Notes: a model not told the origin generated them from the sequence alone. A DNA stretch of 64,000 nt from a virus (IMGVR_UViG_3300015371_000011:17480-81479), one strand, 5' to 3'. Shown: positions 46,494 through 55,639, counted from the stretch's first letter. Numbers and translations: made by a program.

Positions 46494-49400
46494 TTACCTG
46501 TTGCGCTTAAGCACGTTGACCGTCGCCTTGCTTGTCATGCCGCCTCTGTCCATGTCGTTGTAGACTACCTTTATTACCTGATCTGGAGTCATGCCTGGCT
46601 GTCTGGGCGTTATATCGCCATTCACAACTACGGAAACTGGCTGCTGTTGTTGCATAGTTGCCGTTTGTGTAGCGCCAGCCGTAGCTGTTGCCGCACGTGC
46701 AGGCGCTGCAGTTTGCTGAAATGGCTGCAAGAATGATTGTGGCACGGCATAATTGCTGGTTGAGAATGACGGCGGCGTGTAAGGCGTGACGGTCGGGAAA
46801 CTGGGCGAGCCTGTCGTTGGCATAGAATAAGTAAAATTAGAGCCTGCACTAGCCGCGCCCGCCACCGAGCTAAATATGCCAAGGATGCTGCGAAATATAC
46901 CGAAACCACCACCGCCACCTTCACTGCTAAACATTTTGGTAATCCCCTCAAGCATACTTGATACGAGTTTCGCAAGGCTACCGAAGAAATCACCAAACCC
47001 GCCAGCAGCTTTATCCAGCAAGCCACCTAAGCCTTCGGTTAAGGATTTGTCTATGCTAGTGATGCCCTTTTCGACTGCTTGTGATGTATCGCTAAAAAAC
47101 TGGCCACTCTCCATCAATGGGCCTTCAACCCCCGCGGGCCGTTTGTTTTTGCCGACGCCGAGCAAGTCAAGAATGGCTCCAAATCCACCACCACCGAAAC
47201 CGAATTTGGTAAACATCTCTCCCGTATTCGGCGCATTGGTGGCCCAGTCTTTTAGGATGGCTTCGAACGGTTTGGCGAGCAGCGTGGCGATGGCCGCGCG
47301 CATAAACTCAGCCATCACGGTTTTGCCAAGACTCTCAAACACGTCTCTAAGTTTGGCGTCACTGTTGGATATAAATTGCACGAACGTATCGACAAACGAG
47401 CCAGCCACATCGGTGGCCATCTGCTGGGCTTGCTGATGCAAGTCAGCTGCGAGTTTGCGCCCGCCTATACCAGTGACAGTAAGTGACTTTCTTAACCTTT
47501 CTAACTCCGCTTCGCCTGCCTCTAATTCACCTTGTGTTGCGGCCTCTGTCCCGGTCTTGGCCCGTAATATTTCAAGCTCCAGTTCTTTTTTCTTGATAGC
47601 GTTAAGGACTTGGCTGCGCTCAATGGCATCAATTTGAGTAGTAACGGATAAGATTTCGCCGTAAGGTCTTTGCTGCTCTTTGAGAATATCGAGTTGGTCT
47701 TTGAGCGCATCTAATCGAGCCTGATCTGCTTGGCTGGCGGCCTCAATAAAACCCGTGCGTGACGTGACGCTCCTGGCTATGGCCGCATTTAATCTGTCAC
47801 GGTCTCCTTTGGTGATGGCATCATTGATTGCATCGCGTGTGTCTTTTTCCTTGATGAGTTGGTTCTCGATGTTTTGTAAGTCTATCAGCCGCTGCTTTTC
47901 TAAGTTGCCCGACACCTTTAAGGTTTCAAGACGCGTTTTTTCCGCTTCTAAAGTGGCTACAACTTTGTCCTGCTTGTCGCGCTGAAACTCGAAAATGATA
48001 CTTTCCTGAGCGGCTTGCTCCGCAATGGTTGCGCCTTGGTCTTTCAGTACGCCCAAGCGCCGCTCTTCGGCACTAGCCTGAGCGCCGATTTGCTCAGATA
48101 TGGATTGCTGTAAACTAAGGTTGAGTTTAATGGCCTGCTGCTCGGCGTCGTATGCGGCCTTGCGCTGCTGCAATTGGCTGGCTTGGATTTGCAATGTAGC
48201 CTGAGCCATCAAGGCACCGCGTATGCGCGCTTGTTGGCCGGCATCAAAAGTATTCTGCTCCAGCAACGCTTTCATTTGCTGGTCAACGCTGGCCTTGGCC
48301 GCCGCCGCTATTCCCGCCTGCGTGGCGGCAAACGCGCGCGCCTGCGCGTTAAAGTCGCCTGTGGTCTCAAACAAGAATTGCTCGAAACTCGCCTGAGCGT
48401 CGGCGCGGCCCTTGATAATGTCGGCCTGCACCTTTTCAATAATCCGCCGTGTCTCTTCTTCTTCTTTGCTGAGTGCTGCGGCTGGCGGTGCCGCTTCGTG
48501 CGACGTCGGGCCAGTGTCCACTTCGCCACGTATGGTGAGCGAGCGTCGCTTAGCTAGCAGCTCATCTATTGCGGCCTGAGTCTCTTCGATGTCGCCTTTG
48601 ATACGTGGGTCAATTAGATTTTTAAGCGATTCCTGTTGTTTGGCTTTCAGCGCCGTCAATCGTTCAGTCAATACTTTAATGCGGGCACCAGCGTCATCGA
48701 AATTCTTTCCTGCGTCGATGTTGGCTGATTTCTCGAATTCTTTGTTGAGAATGGCAAAGGCACCTGCGGCTATGAGCGCTACTGTGCCTAAAGCGGCAAG
48801 TGCTGCGGGATTGGCGATCAGTCTGCCGAGAAAGCCTAGCACGCCCGTCATTTGCAGCGCCGCTAATGCAACCAAAACGCCCTTTAATTCATCCAGCGCC
48901 TTGGCTACGTCATAGATGCCTCTAACTAATATGGGATTGGCTTTGACAATCTCGGTGGCGTAATCAACATACTTTGTTAATTGCGGATTGATTGCCTGCA
49001 GCTGCTCAATGATTCCCGCACCAAGTGCCTTGTGAAAATCCTCTATGGCATTATTCAAAACGCGTTGCGTGCGCTGGTAGGTGTCAGTACTCTTGGTGTT
49101 GGCTTCTATGAATGTGGATAAATACTGTTGCAGAGCGGCCTCGCGCTCAACCAGCGGTATATGCTGATTGATGGCGTCAATGCCGCGCATGATTTGCGTA
49201 GTGTTGCCTTGTAGTAGTGCAATCGAGCGGCGTATTGCCGTCCCGAAATCAATATCCGTGACTTTGCTTAATGCGAGCGAGCCTTCGATAACTTTCTTTA
49301 TGCCCTGCTCGTTTAGCTTGGTAAGACTGACTAGTTGTTTCTCGGCGGCCAGGACAGATTCAGATGAGACACCGTTGGCCTTGGCCATCTCCTCGGAGAA

Positions 49401-49736
49401 ATCAATAAGCCTCTGTACGGGTATATTTTTGCCGAGTACCTGAAGCGTGCTGCCAAGAGTCGCGCTTTCCTGTTGAAACTGCCCAGCAAGCGCAATGCCT
49501 TTTTCAAAGTGGGCAAGCGTCGGCTCGAATATCCTGTTGAGTAATTCAAGGCCCTGATTGAGCACCACGACGGCGGCGCCAGCCTTGCTCCATGTGCTGG
49601 TAAGTGCGTCGGTGGCCTCGCTGGTTTTCTTGGTTTGCGACTCAATGCCAGCAAGGCGCTTCTCTATGTCGGCAAGCTGCGATGAAGCCTGATCGACGCT
49701 CTTTATGAGTACTTCTATAAGATTGGATTCGGCCAT
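46494..49736 (-). CDS. Tail tape measure protein, 1080 aa
   Basis: The length and make-up are typical: an N-terminal coiled coil (LIEVLIKSVDQASSQLADIE), a hydrophobic segment (LAALGTVALIAAGAFAILNK), long helical and coiled-coil stretches (QEQ-rich, to about residue 780), and a Gly-rich region (GFGGGGFGAILDLLGVG). At this size the tail tube would be roughly 150 nm long by the usual scaling. Its ATG overlaps the stop of the frameshifted chaperone. Confidence 0.9.
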   Translation of the reverse strand: MAESNLIEVLIKSVDQASSQLADIEKRLAGIESQTKKTSEATDALTSTWSKAGAAVVVLNQGLELLNRIFEPTLAHFEKGIALAGQFQQESATLGSTLQVLGKNIPVQRLIDFSEEMAKANGVSSESVLAAEKQLVSLTKLNEQGIKKVIEGSLALSKVTDIDFGTAIRRSIALLQGNTTQIMRGIDAINQHIPLVEREAALQQYLSTFIEANTKSTDTYQRTQRVLNNAIEDFHKALGAGIIEQLQAINPQLTKYVDYATEIVKANPILVRGIYDVAKALDELKGVLVALAALQMTGVLGFLGRLIANPAALAALGTVALIAAGAFAILNKEFEKSANIDAGKNFDDAGARIKVLTERLTALKAKQQESLKNLIDPRIKGDIEETQAAIDELLAKRRSLTIRGEVDTGPTSHEAAPPAAALSKEEEETRRIIEKVQADIIKGRADAQASFEQFLFETTGDFNAQARAFAATQAGIAAAAKASVDQQMKALLEQNTFDAGQQARIRGALMAQATLQIQASQLQQRKAAYDAEQQAIKLNLSLQQSISEQIGAQASAEERRLGVLKDQGATIAEQAAQESIIFEFQRDKQDKVVATLEAEKTRLETLKVSGNLEKQRLIDLQNIENQLIKEKDTRDAINDAITKGDRDRLNAAIARSVTSRTGFIEAASQADQARLDALKDQLDILKEQQRPYGEILSVTTQIDAIERSQVLNAIKKKELELEILRAKTGTEAATQGELEAGEAELERLRKSLTVTGIGGRKLAADLHQQAQQMATDVAGSFVDTFVQFISNSDAKLRDVFESLGKTVMAEFMRAAIATLLAKPFEAILKDWATNAPNTGEMFTKFGFGGGGFGAILDLLGVGKNKRPAGVEGPLMESGQFFSDTSQAVEKGITSIDKSLTEGLGGLLDKAAGGFGDFFGSLAKLVSSMLEGITKMFSSEGGGGGFGIFRSILGIFSSVAGAASAGSNFTYSMPTTGSPSFPTVTPYTPPSFSTSNYAVPQSFLQPFQQTAAPARAATATAGATQTATMQQQQPVSVVVNGDITPRQPGMTPDQVIKVVYNDMDRGGMTSKATVNVLKRNR

Positions 49737-50038
49737 CAGTGCATGGATTCCCGCTCTATAATCAGCGCATCTTCAGCCGCACGGGCGCGCCGCGCCAAGG
49801 CCAGTGCTTCGCGCCGATTAGAGGTAAACCCTGTTTGTGGATTGTATTTCTGCTCGGCCTCATCGCGTGCCTTTATCTCGGCCGCCATGCCGAGCAGCAT
49901 TACGTTATAGTCGAAGGCGAGCGCATCGTAGCCGTTGTCAAACGGCTCAGGCAGTAGGCTCGATGGCCTCTGGCCGTACCGGCGTGCCATCAAGTCCATT
50001 ATCTCCGGTCCCTGCCTGCTGGAAAAAAAAATTCTCAA
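49736..50038 (-). CDS. Tail assembly chaperone, frameshift extension (gpGT-like)
   Basis: This frame overlaps the end of the preceding gene by 92 bases and continues to the tape measure start. From the T9 run it encodes SSRQGPEIMDLMARRYGQRP and then a helical region. There is no good start of its own, so it is probably made only as a fusion with the gene before it. The frames differ by +1 or -2, and -2 is known for Mu-like phages. Confidence 0.7.
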   Translation of the reverse strand: MRIFFSSRQGPEIMDLMARRYGQRPSSLLPEPFDNGYDALAFDYNVMLLGMAAEIKARDEAEQKYNPQTGFTSNRREALALARRARAAEDALIIERESMH

Positions 50039-50402
50039 GTTGCGACATTGCCATGCCGTATGAATACTTCATTATTTCGGTCGCCAGTACGTCAAGGTCG
50101 CTACCTAAATCAAGGTGGTAAATCTGGTCAGCTGGGCACTCGGACTCTTCGCCAAACCAGACTTTAGGGCTAATCGTGCCCTTGCTGATATAAAACCTAA
50201 GTGCCTTATTCTCGGCCTCAGGATCACTCTTGGCCTTCTCCATATACTGCGAGATGACGTCCTGCGTAGCCTCGGCCATCGGCAAGGCCAGTCCGCCTAG
50301 CTCAGACAGGAAGTCTTTGAAACGCACGCGGCGTATTGTGAATGTCTGCCCTGAGAAGGGCACCATGATTTCTTTGCTAAACTTGGTTTTGTCTATGTCC
50401 AT
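49947..50402 (-). CDS. Tail assembly chaperone, short form (gpG-like)
   Basis: The 151-aa protein (KFSKEIMVPFSGQTFTIRRV, RFKDFLSELGGLALPMAEAT, TEIMKYSYGMAMSQLENFF) lies just before the tape measure, in the place of lambda gpG. Phages use it to keep the tape measure soluble. Near its end is a T9 run, where ribosomes probably slip to make a longer form. Confidence 0.72.
   Translation of the reverse strand: MDIDKTKFSKEIMVPFSGQTFTIRRVRFKDFLSELGGLALPMAEATQDVISQYMEKAKSDPEAENKALRFYISKGTISPKVWFGEESECPADQIYHLDLGSDLDVLATEIMKYSYGMAMSQLENFFFQQAGTGDNGLDGTPVRPEAIEPTA
50023..50031 (-). promoter_or_regulatory. Slippery T9 run, probable programmed frameshift site
   Basis: Nine T residues on the minus strand code NFFF in the short chaperone frame and IFFS in the extended one. 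Slipping by -2 (or +1) keeps UUU pairing in the P site. Confidence 0.55.
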
Positions 50403-51174
50403 TTACATCTCCCGCAGTAATGCCCAGCGCGTAGCAATAGGGCACGGTTACAATCGGCGGCATGGCACGCTTAAATACGCAATTCTCGCCGTCCAGCACC
50501 ACGCACGAGTCATAGCCGCGCTGATACAGCCACTGAACCACCATCGCGCGTGAATAACCGCGCAACTGCAAGCCAATATTCAACTCAACAATCAGCCACG
50601 GATCGAATCGTGCCAGTGTCTTTTCGGCGCCCTGCAGCACGTCGAAATCAAACGAGTCCACGTCGATTTTAAGCAGATCAAGTTTGTCTATCCCTTTGGC
50701 GTCCACGAATTCGTCCAGCGTGGTGAAATCATACTCCATCTCGTCAGGCACCAGCGGGTCGGCCCATAGCCGATACACTTTCTCCACCCTGCGGCCCGAC
50801 GTAGCGCCTAGCGCGATTCTCTCTATCTGGACATTGCGGCAGTTATTGTACGCCAGGTTTGTCTCCAGCATGTCGGCCGTAGACGTTGGCTCAATCGCCC
50901 ACACCTTGCCTTGCGGCGATAGCTGGCTGAATAAAATCGAGTAGTAGCCGATGTGCGCGCCACAGTCGATATATACCCAGTCATCAGCTTTCCATGTGAA
51001 TAGCGGACCACCCGCTATCTGCGTAAACCAGTAACGCGTCATCAACTCGCAGTTGGGATAATACGACTCAAACTCCTTGTAATACTCAGGCAGCACAATG
51101 TCCGCGCGGCCTGGTATATGGATGGAGAGATAGTCCGCTGATTGTGATAATTTAGCTGAAGCGGATCTCGACAT
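50377..51174 (-). CDS. FkbM-family methyltransferase, 265 aa
   Basis: WVYIDCGAHIGYYSILFSQL, KVWAIEPTSTADMLETNLAY, FTTLDEFVDAKGIDKLDLLK and IDVDSFDFDVLQGAEKTL are the FkbM pattern (IDxGANxG...D..KIDVEG.E...L.G). These enzymes methylate hydroxyl groups of sugars or polyketides. It lies between the tail tube and the chaperones, where no such gene belongs. The ATG pair at 51174-51177 is likeliest, though it overlaps the tail tube gene by about 23 bases. Confidence 0.82.
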   Translation of the reverse strand: MSRSASAKLSQSADYLSIHIPGRADIVLPEYYKEFESYYPNCELMTRYWFTQIAGGPLFTWKADDWVYIDCGAHIGYYSILFSQLSPQGKVWAIEPTSTADMLETNLAYNNCRNVQIERIALGATSGRRVEKVYRLWADPLVPDEMEYDFTTLDEFVDAKGIDKLDLLKIDVDSFDFDVLQGAEKTLARFDPWLIVELNIGLQLRGYSRAMVVQWLYQRGYDSCVVLDGENCVFKRAMPPIVTVPYCYALGITAGDVNGHRQNQV

Positions 51175-52144
51175 CATCGTCCCCGGTCGTTTCGTAACAA
51201 CTGTACCCAACCCCGAACGTCGCCAATCCGCTCTTGTCTTGGCGCGCCAAAGTCTTGAATACGGCTTGCGACGCCACGATGCTAAAGCACTCGCCCTGTG
51301 CTACGCCCGCCTGCGCATACAGCAAAGCCCCTGAGCTTGAGCGCCATACATTAACCCAGTCAAAACTACCCGCGTTAGTCGCTTCAGGATCGACACTACC
51401 ACCCGGTTGCCGCTCCGTAATGAGACACTTGATGATACCGCTACCCGACAACGCGTTAGATGCGCGCTGCTCGAAGATACGGTTGCCCGTATTCAAATTG
51501 AGATTTTCAATGACGGCGGTTAGAGATTGCACAAACACGCTACCACTACCTACCCAGCGTGCAGGCGTAGCCGTGGGCAAGCCGACTGGCGTACCGCGTA
51601 CCGTGCTGGCCTCGGTTGAGAGTTGGCCTCTAAAATTGAATTCGGCAATAAACGGCGTTGCCGCCACACCCACGAAATTCACATTGCCCATTGCGCCGAC
51701 GATTCGGTGCTCGTAACCGTCAATGTGCGCCACGAATGTCTGACTGCATTGGCTTTGCACGCGGGATAACGGCTTATATGAATACCCTGGCCGTCCATTA
51801 CCAGGCATGGATGTTACAAAGGTCTCTGACATGCCGCAGGCGCGTAGTAAGCCGCCTAAAGGCGGTTTTACCGTGGCGCTATATGAGCCGTTGACGCCCT
51901 GCACGAATGTCTTGAATGAAATGCCGACGGGCCGCACAGTGCCGAATGGCCGGCTAAAGCCCAGCGTACTTAAGCCACCCGTTTGTTCTAGTACTTCTTG
52001 ACCTAAGTCTAATGCGAATGGCTCAATCATTCTTATAGCCTGATACGAATTGGCTTCTTGCGGCGCGGCATCAATACCATAAGAAGATTCTACAGCGGAT
52101 AATAAACACTGACGGCGGTTTAATGCGACATCTAAGCCGGGCAT
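51152..52144 (-). CDS. Major tail tube protein, 330 aa
   Basis: The size and beta-rich sequence fit a tail tube protein: NRRQCLLSAVESSYGIDAAP at the start, YSATVKPPLGGLLRACGMSE in the middle, and HIDGYEHRIVGAMGNVNFVG, a motif of phage tail tube proteins. It follows tail terminator and completion genes and precedes the chaperones and tape measure. No direct family name is certain. Confidence 0.75.
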   Translation of the reverse strand: MPGLDVALNRRQCLLSAVESSYGIDAAPQEANSYQAIRMIEPFALDLGQEVLEQTGGLSTLGFSRPFGTVRPVGISFKTFVQGVNGSYSATVKPPLGGLLRACGMSETFVTSMPGNGRPGYSYKPLSRVQSQCSQTFVAHIDGYEHRIVGAMGNVNFVGVAATPFIAEFNFRGQLSTEASTVRGTPVGLPTATPARWVGSGSVFVQSLTAVIENLNLNTGNRIFEQRASNALSGSGIIKCLITERQPGGSVDPEATNAGSFDWVNVWRSSSGALLYAQAGVAQGECFSIVASQAVFKTLARQDKSGLATFGVGYSCYETTGDDDVEIRFS

Positions 52145-52184
52145 AGGCGTGGACCTACCTTTCTTTTTGTGCTACAGATGCTTC

Positions 52185-53000
52185 ATGCCAAAAGGAACAG
52201 ATTTGACGAGTGATCAAAGACTTGAAATCGTCAAACTTTACCAAAGTGGCACGCCCGTTAAGGACATCATTCATCAACTGAATTTGCACGTTAATACCAT
52301 TTACAGACAGCTTCGTCGGGCAAACATTCATGGAGCACAGCAACATCCAAAACCATTTGATGCAGCTATTTTTGACCCTGCACAAGAATCAGGTGCATAC
52401 TGGATTGGATTTTTCACGGCCGATGGGCACATTGATAAAAGCGGACAATTCCGATTAAAGCTAAGCCTCAACGACATTGAACATCTCCAAGCCTTTGTAA
52501 AATTTATCGGTATAGATCGAAAAATAGATACTGGAGTGTCGCCCGCACGACCTGGATTCTGTGCTGAAACTTCGTATTGTCGAATTTGGTTTAGCAACCA
52601 CGCGTTGAAAGACGCGTTTTTCTCTCTTGGAATCGCGCGACTCAAGACCGATAGAAACCCTGTTAGAATGCTCGCTGAAAACCGCCACTTCTGGCGTGGC
52701 GTTATTGATGCCGACGGTTGGCTTGGAGATACTGGACCGACTGCGCCTCGAATAACTTTGACGAGCACCGAGACAATTTGTAATGGGTTGCTTACCTTTG
52801 CCGAAAGTCATTTTACCGAATTGAAATCGCTCACACGGTTTAAAGGCACTGGCGCCTATCAGGTTGGACAGAAACAAAACCACCGAGTCGAGTTTGTGTT
52901 GCAGAAAGCCCATAAGCTAATTGACGTCCTTTATGCCGATTCCCACGTTTACCTACCCCGTAAGAAACTCATTGCCGACCGAATACTTGCTGCAAAATAG
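52185..53000 (+). CDS. LAGLIDADG homing endonuclease, free-standing, 271 aa
   Basis: This is on the strand opposite to its neighbours. The N-terminus is a helix-turn-helix (TSDQRLEIVKLYQSGTPVKD, IIHQLNLHVNTIYRQLRRAN). ESGAYWIGFFTADGHIDKSG and FWRGVIDADGWLGDTG are the two LAGLIDADG motifs, spaced by about 100 residues. A GTG at 52149 would add 12 residues. The gene fills exactly the space between tail tube and tail terminator genes. Confidence 0.9.
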   Translation: MPKGTDLTSDQRLEIVKLYQSGTPVKDIIHQLNLHVNTIYRQLRRANIHGAQQHPKPFDAAIFDPAQESGAYWIGFFTADGHIDKSGQFRLKLSLNDIEHLQAFVKFIGIDRKIDTGVSPARPGFCAETSYCRIWFSNHALKDAFFSLGIARLKTDRNPVRMLAENRHFWRGVIDADGWLGDTGPTAPRITLTSTETICNGLLTFAESHFTELKSLTRFKGTGAYQVGQKQNHRVEFVLQKAHKLIDVLYADSHVYLPRKKLIADRILAAK

Positions 53001-53018
53001 CACAAAGCTGAAAAATAG

Positions 53019-53486
53019 TCATTTACCAATACCGCTATAAATCACATATTCCGCCGTGATTGAGTGATAGCCCACATAGCCGTTATCCGACTCAGGACGG
53101 CGCACAGTCCAGATGACGCCCGCCTGCCCTAGCCCTACGCCCGTACCCAAGTCCGTCCAGTCGCGCACGAAATCGAGCAGGTGGCCGCCTAAGAAAAATA
53201 GCGCCTCATCCATGCGCTGCTTCGACTCGGCGTCATAGATCCACAATGTGAAAACCACCCGCGCCGTCAATGCCCGTGTCTGCAGGCTGTACGCGCCAGA
53301 GCCGCGCGCCAAGTCCTCCCACGGCGACTCGACGTAATATTCAATGGCGGGCATGGCGCTCATCGGTATTGGGTCGTCGGTGTCGTAAATAATGTTTTTC
53401 ACATCGGCAAAGCGCTCATCGTTGCGCAGCTTCTCGCCGATGGGGACTAAGAGCAGTTCATACACATTTATAGTGGGTTGATTCAC
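53019..53486 (-). CDS. Tail terminator-like protein, 155 aa
   Basis: The protein (NVYELLLVPIGEKLRNDERF, MPAIEYYVESPWEDLARGSG, RALTARVVFTLWIYDAESKQ) follows the pattern of lambda gpU and related tail terminators: a helix, then strands, with a length near 150. It lies after the gp10-like gene and before the tail tube. It probably caps the tail and joins it to the head. Confidence 0.7.
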   Translation of the reverse strand: MNQPTINVYELLLVPIGEKLRNDERFADVKNIIYDTDDPIPMSAMPAIEYYVESPWEDLARGSGAYSLQTRALTARVVFTLWIYDAESKQRMDEALFFLGGHLLDFVRDWTDLGTGVGLGQAGVIWTVRRPESDNGYVGYHSITAEYVIYSGIGK

Positions 53487-54091
53487 GCCGCCTCACGTCC
53501 TTGCAGGTAAATCAGCCCAGCCCTCAGTAAATCACGCATCAGTATCGGATCATTCTGTGTCGGCAACATGCGACGCCGCGGCACTCCAGGATGGTGGACA
53601 ACCTGCGCATGCACGTAATCGCCCTTCACCTTGATCATTTCGAGCACACGGCCTGACTTTAGCAGCTTTGTTTTCACGCCCTGCGATACGGCCACCTTGA
53701 ATGCCAATGTGCCGCCCGGCTTGGCGTGAATCTCATACGGCCCGGTGCCTAGCTCGTGATAGACGGCATATTGCAGGCCGCTGCCCACGCTCGCCTGCAC
53801 AGAATTCCAGCGCGGTATGAAGGAGCCGCGTAAGCGCCCTGTGTCCATTAGCGGCTTGCCTGTGCCGCTACGGCGATTGGCCAGCGTATTAGGACTAAGT
53901 GGTTTCCAGCCGCCGACCATGCCGCCTTCGGTAGTGAAATTCTTGTTGATCCAATTCAATGCGAGTATGGCCCAGCGTGCGTGCAGGTCGGTACGCGTTT
54001 GAATCTTGCGCGTGAGCCGCTCCATGATGCGCTGCATATCGCGCATGCCGCGTAATTCGACTTTAAGGCTAATGTCGTTTGCCAAGGACAT
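53483..54091 (-). CDS. Tail completion protein (Mu gpG / HK97 gp10-like), 202 aa
   Basis: VELRGMRDMQRIMERLTRKI, TEGGMVGGWKPLSPNTLANR and LMDTGRLRGSFIPRWNSVQA, then YAVYHELGTG and RRRMLPTQND are the signature of the phage virion morphogenesis family. The start at 54091 is near a GGGGAG; a TTG upstream is possible. It overlaps the small ImmA-like gene by 23 bases. Confidence 0.82.
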   Translation of the reverse strand: MSLANDISLKVELRGMRDMQRIMERLTRKIQTRTDLHARWAILALNWINKNFTTEGGMVGGWKPLSPNTLANRRSGTGKPLMDTGRLRGSFIPRWNSVQASVGSGLQYAVYHELGTGPYEIHAKPGGTLAFKVAVSQGVKTKLLKSGRVLEMIKVKGDYVHAQVVHHPGVPRRRMLPTQNDPILMRDLLRAGLIYLQGREAA

Positions 54092-54275
54092 ACTCCCCAA
54101 TACGAAAAGCCATTACAGAAAGCGGCACATCAAATTTATCAGCTAATTGTCGCAGTCCTTTATCGTCAGCTAAATCTGGTAAGAATTTTTCCCGCGCAAG
54201 AAATTCATCAGGCACAAGCAAATGCATGGCAAAATAATTTGCTTCGACGTTTTTAGGGTCTATCTTGTTAGGCAT
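54069..54275 (-). CDS. Remnant-like C-terminal part of an ImmA/IrrE metallopeptidase, 68 aa
   Basis: KNVEANYFAMHLLVPDEFLA matches the part of ImmA/IrrE peptidases just after the HEXXH (E..AN.FA..LLMP). LRQLADKFDVPLSVMAFRIG matches their last helices. The HEXXH metal site itself is not present in this gene or in the one before. It starts directly after that gene's stop. It may be a decayed peptidase or a stand-alone binding domain. Confidence 0.65.
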   Translation of the reverse strand: MPNKIDPKNVEANYFAMHLLVPDEFLAREKFLPDLADDKGLRQLADKFDVPLSVMAFRIGEYVLGKRH

Positions 54276-54815
54276 TTAGTGTTTACCTGCCAACCATTCC
54301 GCATAATCAAGACCAGTTTTAGTCAACGTATCGCCTGTTAAATATGAGCCATCGGGACTCGTTAAACGCCGCTCGCCGCCTTGTGATGTGACAACTTTGG
54401 CACCTTTGCCCACTAACTCTTCAATAATTGCGCTTCGTTTTGCCACGCCGCCATGCCAACCAAGATTTTTATCTAGTGCTGCTCTCATTTTACCTGCATT
54501 CATTGGCGACATGGTTTTCAAAAAATCATCGGCTTGTGTCTTGGTCGGCACTGGCTGATTTTCTCTGTTTCTTTTGTCACGTAGGCGCTGCTGGACATTG
54601 CGCCTATCGCCTTCTATCCAGTAAGGGTTATTCATGCGTTGTCCTTGCGGGACTTGTTTCATTGCGTTGTATAAATCTTCATCCGACATATCGCGCGGGC
54701 TATGCTCGCCCGTTGGACTACACGAATTATCTATTCCGCCGCCTTCGCCAGTAGGACAGAAAGCATGATCCTTCAGGCTGGCATATTCGTTGGCAAAGAA
54801 TCTAAGTAAACTCAT
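54276..54815 (-). CDS. Protein with the FCPTGEGGG motif, 179 aa
   Basis: The ATG at 54815 overlaps the connector stop as ATGA. Residues 19-37 are FCPTGEGGGIDNSCSPTGE, identical to the minor head protein at 1 kb. DMSDEDLYNAMKQVPQGQRM and a basic helix follow, then KTMSPMNAGKMRAALDKNLG and ERRLTSPDGSYLTG. Only the motif is shared between the two proteins, so it appears to be a mobile tag or processing unit. Confidence 0.65.
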   Translation of the reverse strand: MSLLRFFANEYASLKDHAFCPTGEGGGIDNSCSPTGEHSPRDMSDEDLYNAMKQVPQGQRMNNPYWIEGDRRNVQQRLRDKRNRENQPVPTKTQADDFLKTMSPMNAGKMRAALDKNLGWHGGVAKRSAIIEELVGKGAKVVTSQGGERRLTSPDGSYLTGDTLTKTGLDYAEWLAGKH

Positions 54816-55639
54816 CGTGGCCAATCCCACCATCCGCTGCCGTCCAAATCCGCCTCGATAATATTCCAATCCGTGTGCTGCAGCGGGAAAGGCAGTTTGT
54901 TAAACGTCGCCCTGCCACCCGAATCATCCAGCCCACCTGTAAATGCTGAAATCTTGCCCATGTTGATAGCCGTACCGTCCACGGTAATCTCGCCCGCACC
55001 CACGGCCGTCATGTACGCCATGAAATTGTCGTAGAGTTTCTGAAAGCTAGGCGGTATCTCGCCTTTCTCGGTCGCGCCGAAAGTGCCGAATAGCGTGTAA
55101 ATCGCCATTATCTCTTCGCCCTGCGCGATGTAATTCGTCGGCGGCGAGAATGGTACCGTGGTTATATGGCCAAGGCGTGCATTGATCTGATCGTAGGCGG
55201 CGAGCATGTGCGGCGCCACGTCGTGCTCGGTTAGATCGCCGCGGCCAATGAGCTGGCGTGCCACGCGCATGACGATGCCCTTATTGCCATAGCTGTAGAA
55301 ACTCACTGGCTCGGTCTGCACGATTTCAAACATTTCGCGCTCGCGCACGAATAATGATGACTGCGCGGTGCCTGAGCCGTAGGCCAGCCACTCCGACATA
55401 TAGAAACCACGGCTAGACGGCAGTTGGCGAAATATGAAGAAATTGCCGCCTTGAATGCTGCCGCCGCTGATGGTCACCGACACGCCACTTTCAACGCCCG
55501 TCGGCACAAGCAGCGAGCCGTCGGTATTGTAGAGATTGAAGCAAACGCAGCTCGGTACGCTTACCGTGTCGCGGTACGTGAATTGGCGCAGGTCGCCCGC
55601 CTCGAACCGCTGGATGTTTTGGGATAGGTCTATTGGCAT
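54812..55639 (-). CDS. Head-tail connector with gp36 (DUF1320)-like domain, 275 aa
   Basis: The first 100 residues form a beta-domain (GVSVTISGGSIQGGNFFIFR). From about residue 125, VARQLIGRGDLTEHDVAPHM, LAAYDQINARLGHI, EIMAIYTLFG and FQKLYDNFMAYMTAVGAGEI follow the helical pattern of Mu gp36-like adaptors. Its position before the tail completion protein fits. The N-terminal addition is unusual. Confidence 0.6.
   Translation of the reverse strand: MPIDLSQNIQRFEAGDLRQFTYRDTVSVPSCVCFNLYNTDGSLLVPTGVESGVSVTISGGSIQGGNFFIFRQLPSSRGFYMSEWLAYGSGTAQSSLFVREREMFEIVQTEPVSFYSYGNKGIVMRVARQLIGRGDLTEHDVAPHMLAAYDQINARLGHITTVPFSPPTNYIAQGEEIMAIYTLFGTFGATEKGEIPPSFQKLYDNFMAYMTAVGAGEITVDGTAINMGKISAFTGGLDDSGGRATFNKLPFPLQHTDWNIIEADLDGSGWWDWPR

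Noticed and set aside
46876-47436. A proline-rich 186-codon plus-strand open frame over the tape measure gene
   Set aside because: It is the antisense of the glycine-rich part of the tape measure gene.
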